Below, in pieces: positions 59,342 through 64,000 of a stretch of 64,000 nucleotides of DNA; within the stretch, counting starts at the first letter, position 1; every line of letters begins with the position of its first letter. The DNA comes from Streptomyces sp. yr375. Its GTDB lineage: Bacteria > Actinomycetota > Actinomycetes > Streptomycetales > Streptomycetaceae. Both the position numbers and the translations under genes were made by a program. The stretch covers positions 171,990 to 235,989 of the forward strand of contig NZ_FOFF01000010.1 in NCBI RefSeq assembly GCF_900110755.1, written 5' to 3'. The notes under the pieces are model-generated. The model was not told the origin of the DNA. It did not search any database and worked only from the letters and a program-made list of their open reading frames with translations.

Positions 59342-59692
59342 TGTGAACCAGTGGTCCGTCAGTGGCTGGAACTCCTCCCTGACCCGCAGTACGACAAAGC
59401 CGAACGGGCGGCCGACCTGCTCGCTGCTCAGCCGACCACCCTCGGGGAGCCATATGCGCGCCATCTGGGCGGCAAGGTCCGCGAGCTGCGCTTCACCATG
59501 GACGGAAGCGCCGTCCGCATCACCTACTGGCTCGCTCCCGAGCGGCGGATCGTGCTCCTGACGGTGTTCCGCAAGACGCGGCAGCGCGAGGAAGCCGAGG
59601 TGGAACGGGCTCAGCAGGCACAGAAGGTGTGCGAAGCGGAGCATGGTCCAGCCGAGCACCACTACGACCGAACAAAGGAGGGGAACCAGTGA
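59339..59692 (+). CDS. RelE/HigB-type toxin (phage Gp49-like)
   Basis: A 117-aa basic protein. EPYARHLGGKVRELRFTMDGSAVRITYWLAPERRIVLLTVFRKTRQREEAEVERAQQ (positions about 42-99, quoted in pieces) carries the Gp49/HigB pattern: LGGKVRELR, the RITYW strand, and LLTVFRK with the catalytic-type basic residues. Such toxins cut ribosome-bound mRNA. The start (GTG 59339, or GTG 59351) lies inside the terD terminator hairpin, so expression depends on read-through or a promoter there. It overlaps the antitoxin gene by 4 nt (GTGA). Confidence 0.85.
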   Translation: MCEPVVRQWLELLPDPQYDKAERAADLLAAQPTTLGEPYARHLGGKVRELRFTMDGSAVRITYWLAPERRIVLLTVFRKTRQREEAEVERAQQAQKVCEAEHGPAEHHYDRTKEGNQ

Positions 59693-60057
59693 ACCACTCC
59701 CAGTGGAGGACGCGTGAGACGCGGAAGCTCCTGGGCGAGCAGGTCGAGGAGTCTCCCGCATACGTGGAGGCCGGACACGCCTTCGCCCTCGGACAAGCCG
59801 TCTACGATCGCCGTACCGAGCTCGGCCTGTCGCAGAGCGAACTGGCGCGGCGCGCGGACATGACCCAGCCGCAGATCTCCAACATCGAGGGCGGCGACTC
59901 CGTACCGACCCTTCCGCTGCTCACCCGACTGGCCAAGGCACTGAACGCGTCCCTGACCATTGACCTCGACGGCGACGGTTCGACATTCGTCTTCACCGCG
60001 CACGACGATCACCGGCCGGACGGCAGAGCACCGGGCGGCCACCACTCGGCAGCCTGA
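59689..60057 (+). CDS. XRE-family antitoxin (HigA-like)
   Basis: A 122-aa protein with a helix-turn-helix at residues 40-100 (LGLSQSELARRADMTQPQISNIEGGDSVPTLPLLTRLAKAL). The GTG start has an excellent AAAGGAGGGG ribosome site and overlaps the toxin stop, typical of a coupled toxin-first (HigBA-type) module. The C-terminus (HDDHRPDGRAPGGHHSAA) is His-rich and probably disordered. It should neutralise the toxin and repress the operon. Confidence 0.9.
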   Translation: MNHSQWRTRETRKLLGEQVEESPAYVEAGHAFALGQAVYDRRTELGLSQSELARRADMTQPQISNIEGGDSVPTLPLLTRLAKALNASLTIDLDGDGSTFVFTAHDDHRPDGRAPGGHHSAA

Positions 60058-60070
60058 GTCCTGCCTTCGA

Positions 60071-60174
60071 GTACGAGCTCACTTCCGTCCAGCATGAAGC
60101 GTCACCGCACCTTCCTGATCGTCCGCCACGGCCATGACCGACCGCCACCGCCCGTGGTGGGGCGGGAGTTGAGG
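60071..60174. pseudogene. Truncated DUF397 5' end and upstream DNA (repeat B, copy 1)
   Basis: On the minus strand an ATG at 60093-60095 opens MLDGSELVLEG, matching the first residues (MLDGSELY) of the DUF397 gene at 61470-61694, but the frame then loses the DUF397 pattern. The 100 bp including the upstream region are about 85-90% identical to 61671-61773. It is a fragment left by duplication or rearrangement. Confidence 0.75.
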
Positions 60175-60219
60175 TGCGACCAGGATGCTTCGAGCAACTG
60201 AACGCAGCCGTCAGCAGTA

Positions 60220-60313
60220 CGGCGTCAACGTCTGACCCACGCCGCCCCAGGAGTCACCTCTGCTGCACACCGCTGCCCCACGCCGGACTGTTCGGCGCGG
60301 GGCAGCGGTGTTG
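60220..60313. repeat. Direct repeat A, right copy
   Basis: Starts CGGCGTCAACGTCTGACC, the last codons and stop of terD, and continues through a hairpin (60268-60310, 12 bp plus 5 bp) like the terD terminator. Changes are scattered and compensatory in the stem (for example CACGCCG against CGGCG), so the copy is old. It bounds the toxin-antitoxin segment on the right. Confidence 0.85.
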
Positions 60314-60347
60314 TGGGCGATGCCGAGTAGCACTTCGACGCGCCGAG

Positions 60348-60875
60348 TTACACGAGCTGGTGTTCCTCGTGCGGTACGGCGCGCTCCCACACCGCTTCGA
60401 AGGCCGTGGCGCACAGCCGTACCAGGGCAGGGTCCCTCGTATGTTCCTCGTCGCCGGCCGGGGAGAGTTCTCCGTCTCCGGTGAAGTGCAGAAGGACGAC
60501 GAGGCTGTCGTCGAAGAGCCAGAAGTCGTTGCCGGGCAGTGCCAGATCGGAGGCCCTGCGGCGCGGGAGCCAGCGCACCTGTTCGCCTGCCGCGATGTTT
60601 CCCGCCGTCACATGGTGCTCGAACCGGATGTAGTCCGTGACGGGCTCCGAGACGATCCGCGCCCTGCGGACGGCGACTCCCCGGCCGGTCGTCTCGCGCA
60701 TCAGCCTGAGCCAGGGGCGGGTTTCCTGATCGAGGTACCGGGATGTGCCACGGGCCCCCTCCTGCCAGGCGACGTACTCCGGATCGGACTGCATATAGAC
60801 GTCCCGCATCTCCAGATGCACGGCCGAGCGGCGGGTCCTGGCCAGCAGTTCCTCCAACGACGGTTCCTTCGTCAC
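60348..60875 (-). CDS. DUF6879 protein
   Basis: A 175-aa protein. HLEMRDVYMQSDPEYVAWQEG, VRRARIVSEPVTDYIRFEHHVTAGNIAAGEQVRWLPRRRASDLALPGNDFW and LHFTGDGE are the family pattern (quoted in pieces). DUF6879 proteins occur in actinomycetes beside XRE/DUF5753 and DUF397 genes. GTG 60873-60875 behind GAGGAG, three bases after the upstream gene's stop, so the two are coupled. A paralogue cut by an insertion sequence lies at 63204. Function unknown. Confidence 0.85.
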   Translation of the reverse strand: MTKEPSLEELLARTRRSAVHLEMRDVYMQSDPEYVAWQEGARGTSRYLDQETRPWLRLMRETTGRGVAVRRARIVSEPVTDYIRFEHHVTAGNIAAGEQVRWLPRRRASDLALPGNDFWLFDDSLVVLLHFTGDGELSPAGDEEHTRDPALVRLCATAFEAVWERAVPHEEHQLV

Positions 60876-60878
60876 GTT

Positions 60879-61364
60879 TCATCTCCTCGGCGTCTCGGTG
60901 TGAACGGGGCACGGCAGATCCGGTGCCGCACGGTTGGGTGAGCAGGTGACCAGGGACAGGGAGAGGTACGCGGGGCGTTCAAGGTAGAACCCCAGGGATA
61001 CGTCACCGCCCCAACTCAGTTGCTCGGTGGCCGAGTTCGAGTATCGGGCCAGTCGGGCGGGTGCCCGCTCGGCGGCGGAGCTGAAGCGGGGCGCGTAGTC
61101 GGCCAGCCGTTCCGCCAGCCAGGCCACGGCCTCGTGGGGGTCGTCCCAGGTGCCACGGACCACGGTGCGCGGCTTCATCAGCCAGAGTGCCGTCTCGAGC
61201 GGCGGCAGATCGGAGGTGGGGAACTCTGCGGCCACCTCGCGATACCGCTGGATCAGTTCCGGTCGGCTGCCCGCCGGGGGCGGCTCGGGATGCGGGGGCC
61301 GGCGTAGCGCCTCCTGGTCGAAGCGGGGCTTCGGGCCGGTCCACAGATAGCCGTGGTGGTGCAT
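60879..61364 (-). CDS. Hypothetical protein, 161 aa, coupled to DUF6879
   Basis: A soluble protein with a His/Pro-rich start (MHHHGYLWTGPKPRFDQEALRRPP). A helical core (LIQRYREVAAEF, AVAWLAERLADYAPRFSSAAERAPARLARY) is followed by a likely beta part (LSWGGDVSLGFYLERPAYLSLSLVTC). No family recognised. It precedes the DUF6879 gene with three bases between, and follows a strong terminator behind the DUF397 gene. The tight coupling suggests the two proteins work together. Confidence 0.7.
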   Translation of the reverse strand: MHHHGYLWTGPKPRFDQEALRRPPHPEPPPAGSRPELIQRYREVAAEFPTSDLPPLETALWLMKPRTVVRGTWDDPHEAVAWLAERLADYAPRFSSAAERAPARLARYSNSATEQLSWGGDVSLGFYLERPAYLSLSLVTCSPNRAAPDLPCPVHTETPRR

Positions 61365-61399
61365 GGGGCGTCGTCCCGTCGGCGGGGCAGGAGGGGGAG

Positions 61400-61441
61400 G
61401 TCGGCCCCGCCCGTTGGAGAAAGGGGAGGGGCGGGGCCGAC
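61400..61441 (-). terminator. Terminator behind the DUF397-like gene
   Basis: GTCGGCCCCGCCC and GGGCGGGGCCGAC form a perfect 13-bp stem around a 16-nt loop. It lies 29 bp after the DUF397-like stop and separates it from the next gene on the same strand. Confidence 0.82.
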
Positions 61442-61469
61442 GGGTGGGGGGCCGGGGGCGGGGCTGGGG

Positions 61470-61694
61470 TCAGGTCAGGAGGCCGAAGCGGGCCGGGTCG
61501 ATGCCGGCCGCGTGCAGTTCCTCCGTGGTGAACCGCAGCGGCTGGGCGTCCGGCCGCTTGCTGTCACCGAGGGCCCAGGAGCCGTCCCCGATCCGGGCCA
61601 GGGTCACGCACCCCTCGCTGCAGGGGCCTCCGCAGGCCTTCACGAACGAGGCCCCGCTGATGTCGAGCGCGTACAGCTCACTTCCGTCCAACAT
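61470..61694 (-). CDS. DUF397-like protein, divergent
   Basis: A 74-aa protein. ISGASFVKACGGPCSEGCVTLARIGDGSWALGDSKRPDAQPLRFTTEELHA follows the DUF397 plan (quoted across residues 13-62), with SKRPD for the usual DSKDP, but lacks the KSSYS motif and has three cysteines instead. The ATG and upstream 80 bp are part of repeat B, also present as a fragment at 60071. It probably partners the XRE/DUF5753 protein encoded at 62338. Confidence 0.75.
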   Translation of the reverse strand: MLDGSELYALDISGASFVKACGGPCSEGCVTLARIGDGSWALGDSKRPDAQPLRFTTEELHAAGIDPARFGLLT

Positions 61695-61773
61695 GGAACG
61701 TCACCGCACCTTCCTGATCTTCTGCCACGGCCATGACTGACCGCCGCCGCCCGTGGTGGGACGGGAGTTGAGG
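61671..61773. repeat. Repeat B, copy 2
   Basis: Covers the 5' end and upstream region of the DUF397-like gene. About 85-90% identical by eye to 60071-60174, including CACTTCCGTCCA, GTCACCGCACCTTCCTGATC and CGCCCGTGGTGGG. Confidence 0.82.
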
Positions 61774-61804
61774 GGGAGGAAGGGCTGCGGGCCGCTGCTG
61801 CGCG

Positions 61805-62062
61805 CTAGTCGGAGTGGGGTGCGTGCTTCGGCTGGCCGGCTGCGACGCGGAGTGCCTCGGCTATCCGCTCGACGTGCTCTGCGCGGACCATGCCCACGTG
61901 CACGAACGGCGTGCCGGTGTGCGTGACGACCGGCCGCAGGTGCCGCAGCAGGCTCCGGCGGCTCTGACTCTCCGGCAGATCAAGCCCTGCCAGCGCCTCA
62001 CGCAGCGCCGTCGCCGCGTCGTCCGCCCGACGGCGACTCTCCCGCCACGTCCGCATCTCCAT
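61805..62062 (-). CDS. Hypothetical protein, 85 aa
   Basis: A small basic, helical protein (RESRRRADDAATALREALAGLDLPESQSRRSLLRHLRPVVTHTG in its first 50 residues) ending in HVGMVRAEHVERIAEALRVA. No family recognised. Its ATG overlaps the stop of the CxxC gene upstream (ATGA), so it is translated together with it. It belongs to the leftward XRE/DUF5753 cluster. Confidence 0.68.
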   Translation of the reverse strand: MEMRTWRESRRRADDAATALREALAGLDLPESQSRRSLLRHLRPVVTHTGTPFVHVGMVRAEHVERIAEALRVAAGQPKHAPHSD

Positions 62063-62247
62063 CAGTGCGCTTCGGCGCGGTGCGCCCGCAGTTCGACGTT
62101 GCGGTCGGACGCCGCGCTGTAGTCACCGCTGGATCGGGCGTTCCGTCTGGCGACGACGAGCGACAGGCAGTCGGCACAACCGGGCTCGGCGGCGGGCTCG
62201 ACCGGAAGCTCGGTCAGGCGGTAGTTCTGCGGCTTCTGTGTCGTCAT
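62062..62247 (-). CDS. Small CxxC protein of the XRE cluster
   Basis: A 61-aa protein, ATG 62245-62247 behind GGGAGG. GCADCLSLVVARRNARSSGDYSAASDRNVELRAHRAEAH holds a CxxC pair and a basic tail, as in small proteins often found between DUF5753 regulators and DUF397 genes. A single CxxC could form half of a dimeric metal site. No function known. The stop overlaps the next start. Confidence 0.72.
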   Translation of the reverse strand: MTTQKPQNYRLTELPVEPAAEPGCADCLSLVVARRNARSSGDYSAASDRNVELRAHRAEAH

Positions 62248-62337
62248 ACGTGGCCTCCCGGCTGATCCGCTCGATGCAACGACCGTAGGGATGCGCACAG
62301 TTGAAGGGCCACGATGTTGCACGGGATTGCATCGCAT

Positions 62338-63186
62338 TCACCCGAGCGAGTGCAGAGCGGCCGTGATCAGCTCGCGGGCGGCCGCACCGTAGACAGCCAG
62401 ATCGGCCAGTTCGCCGAACGTGTCGGCGTATGCCGCGACTTCGCTGGGCTGCGTGAGCGTGAGATAGCCGGAGACCAGCTCGACGTTGACCTGTTCCGCG
62501 TCGAAGATCCAGAAGCCCTCCACCGGCATCCGGGAACGAGCGGGACCTGTCGGTACCACGCCCAAGCTGACGTTGGGCAACGAGCCGACCGTGAGCAGGT
62601 GGCCGAGCTGACCGATCAGCGCGTCCGCACCGCACAGCCCGTTATGCAGGACCGATTCCTCGATCAGGAACGCGAACTGTCGTCCCCCCTCGTACAGCAC
62701 CCGCTGACGCTCCATACGAACAGCCACCGCTTCCGCCACATCGTCCACCTCCACCCTGCGGCGCTGCACGGCGCGCAGCACGGATTCGGTGTAGCCGTAC
62801 GTCTGGATCAGACCCGGCACGAGCCACGACGAGTACGAACGGAAACGGCGTGTGCGCTGGAACAGCGGCAGGCGGGCTTCCTGCGCCTGCTTGAGGCCGG
62901 CGCGCTCCATACGCCGCCAGCCGATCCACATGCCCTCGGCCGTCCGTAGCGAGGCGATCAGATCGACTGCCTGTTCCTCTGCCCCGCACGCGCGGCACCA
63001 GGCCTGGATGTCGTCCGCCGAAGGGGGCGTACGGGCATTCATGATCCGTGACGACTTGGACGGATGCCAGCCACAGCGGGTCGCGATGTCCCGCCCGGTC
63101 AGCCCGGCGTCCCGGCACAACTCGGCGAGACGATCCGCCAGAGCCTTGCGGGCCTGCTGGGCACTTGAGGACGGTGAGAGAGCCAT
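62338..63186 (-). CDS. XRE-family regulator with DUF5753, second locus
   Basis: A 282-aa protein. HTH at residues 15-60 (LAELCRDAGLTGRDIATRCGWHPSKSSRIMNARTPPSADDIQAW, in pieces) and a DUF5753 domain (FRSYSSWLVPGLIQTYGYTESVLRAVQRRR; VSLGVVPTGPARSRMPVEGFWIFDAEQVNVELVSGYLTLTQP in pieces). It is only distantly related to the regulator at 30605. ATG 63184-63186 lies 17 bp after the broken DUF6879 gene, which was probably the first gene of the operon. Confidence 0.9.
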   Translation of the reverse strand: MALSPSSSAQQARKALADRLAELCRDAGLTGRDIATRCGWHPSKSSRIMNARTPPSADDIQAWCRACGAEEQAVDLIASLRTAEGMWIGWRRMERAGLKQAQEARLPLFQRTRRFRSYSSWLVPGLIQTYGYTESVLRAVQRRRVEVDDVAEAVAVRMERQRVLYEGGRQFAFLIEESVLHNGLCGADALIGQLGHLLTVGSLPNVSLGVVPTGPARSRMPVEGFWIFDAEQVNVELVSGYLTLTQPSEVAAYADTFGELADLAVYGAAARELITAALHSLG

Positions 63187-63203
63187 GGTCGGGTCGTGTC
63201 CGG

Positions 63204-63654
63204 TCAGCGGGGCCGGTACGCCTCGTGCGGGGTCGCGCGTTGCCACACCGCTTCGAAGGCATCGATGCACGGCTTCACCCGTACCGGATCGTCCGTGTAC
63301 TCCCAGCCGTCCTCGTTCAACTGGCCGTCTCCGGTGAAGTGGTGGAAGAGCGTCTGCGTTCCGTCGAACACCCAGAAGTCCGTACCGGGCAGCGCAAGAT
63401 CTGTGGTCTGTCGTCTCGGCAGCCATCGGACTTGTTCGCCGGCCGCGATGTTCGTGAACGTGCCGTCGTACTCATACCGAACGAAGTCACTGATCGGCTC
63501 GGAGGCTACGCGGGCACGACGAACCACGACGCCACGAGACACCGCGTCGCGCACCACGTCGTGCCAGCCGCCCCACCATGAGGGCCGGTCGGCGGGGTCG
63601 AGCCGCTTGCCCTGCCGCCACGCGATGAACTCGGGGTCGTCCAGCATGTAGCTG
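63204..63654 (-). pseudogene. DUF6879 gene truncated at its 5' end by an IS
   Basis: The frame is a clear paralogue of the DUF6879 gene at 60348 from SYMLDDPEFIAWRQG to HEAYRPR: VRRARVASEPISDFVRYEYDG, NIAAGEQVRWLPRRQTTDLALPGTDFW and HHFTGDGQL are shared (in pieces). Upstream of SYM the similarity stops abruptly and the frame runs into insertion-sequence DNA, so the native start and about 20-25 residues are missing. Any product would be a fusion with IS-encoded residues. Confidence 0.78.
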
Positions 63655-63721
63655 TGAGGGGCCACGAAGTTTCCGGACAGGCACCCAATAGGGTTGTCCT
63701 GAACAAGGAAACGAGGAAGAA

Positions 63722-64000
63722 GTGGCGCCACCCAGTAAGTACTCGCCGGAGTTCCGTGAGGAAGCCGTCCAGATCGCATTGAGGTCAAGCAAGACGATCT
63801 CCGAAGTCGCCCGGGAGCTTGAGCTGAACTCGGAGACGCTACGCGGCTGGGTGAAGAAATACCAGAAGCAACAGGAACCGGCCCCCAATGCGGAACTGAC
63901 GGTGAACGAGCGGGCGCGCCTGAAGGAACTCGAGCGCCGCAACCGTGAGCTGGAGATGGAAGTTACCTTCCTGAAAAAAGCCGCAGCGTACTTCGCGAAG
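63722..64000 (+). CDS. IS3-family transposase OrfA (partial)
   Basis: The 93 visible residues start VAPPSKYSPEFREEAVQIAL and contain an IS3-type helix-turn-helix (SEVARELELNSETLRGWVKKY) followed by a leucine-zipper-like segment (LKELERRNRELEMEVTFLKKAAAYFAK, in pieces). This is the DNA-binding subunit OrfA. GTG start behind GAGGAA. The frame is still open at the window end; OrfB with the DDE catalytic core should follow. Confidence 0.9.
   Translation, partial: MAPPSKYSPEFREEAVQIALRSSKTISEVARELELNSETLRGWVKKYQKQQEPAPNAELTVNERARLKELERRNRELEMEVTFLKKAAAYFAK
63974..63980 (+). other. A6G slippery heptamer near the end of orfA
   Basis: AAAAAAG within CTG AAA AAA GCC. IS3 elements make the OrfAB transposase by -1 frameshifting at A-rich heptamers near the end of orfA. 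Confidence 0.7.

Larger units (their letters stand above)
63655..64000 (+). mobile_element. IS3-family insertion sequence, left part
   Basis: The left end is placed at TGAGGGGCCACG (63655), exactly where DUF6879 similarity ends; IS3-family ends usually start with TG. The element carries orfA and an A6G slippery site and continues past the window edge, so the right end and target duplication cannot be seen. Confidence 0.72.

Overview
The window is a stretch of high-GC (about 70% or more) actinobacterial chromosome with the coding style of Streptomyces: GC-rich third codon positions, many GTG starts and a few TTG starts, futalosine-pathway menaquinone genes, DUF397/DUF5753 regulators, a BldD-type box in front of a cdgB-like diguanylate cyclase, and DasR-type sites in front of nagK. 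Gene content and order look like the core region of S. coelicolor that I remember as holding mqnD/mqnB, groEL2, thrC, otsA, nagK/nagA and cdgB. That comparison is from memory, not from a search.

Layout. 1-5.7 kb: a MarR-MFS efflux pair, a ribbon-helix-helix protein, a purine permease and a CtpE-like P-type ATPase. 5.7-8.1 kb: two tandem secreted paralogues and an orphan gene. 8.1-14.3 kb: a 1051-aa sacsin/Hsp90-type GHKL ATPase, a DUF3027 protein and an MFS protein. 14.4-19 kb: lipoprotein, mqnB-mqnD, a cold-shock-like protein and small membrane or HAD proteins. 19-24.4 kb: a helicase-C/WYL protein and an XPB-type helicase. 24.6-33.3 kb: signalling genes, namely a PAS-GAF-PP2C-HATPase phosphatase, a HelD-like RNA polymerase remodeller, and an anti-sigma-like ATPase with an XRE/DUF5753 regulator, two DUF397 genes and a VanZ protein. 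33.3-40.2 kb: CutC, HD phosphohydrolase, GNAT, DUF4031, murQ with a PTS IIBC gene, and an Old Yellow Enzyme. 40.4-48.8 kb: groEL behind two CIRCE elements, cspA, a MoaD-like protein, thrC behind a SAM-I riboswitch, then gpgS, otsA and otsB. 48.9-53.5 kb: amino-sugar genes (solute-binding lipoprotein, nagK, nagA, PfkB kinase) with a pair of dre-like sites. 53.5-59.3 kb: a CBM-like membrane protein, cdgB, flavin reductase, GNAT, arfB and a TerD-family gene.

From about 59.3 kb the conserved core gives way to accessory DNA. A HigB/RelE-type toxin and XRE antitoxin sit between direct repeats copied from the terD 3' end and its terminator. A leftward DUF6879-XRE/DUF5753-CxxC-hypothetical-DUF397-hypothetical-DUF6879 cluster follows, with nested duplications, and its first DUF6879 gene is cut by an IS3-family element that runs off the window.

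Regulation visible in the DNA is rich. It includes a MarR operator, dre-like sites, CIRCE, a SAM-I riboswitch, a BldD-like box and a CRP-like palindrome. At least ten genes have a -10-like hexamer 6-7 nt before the start codon, which suggests leaderless mRNAs. Two families of dispersed Streptomyces intergenic repeats occur, and one copy lies inside the 5' coding end of nagA.
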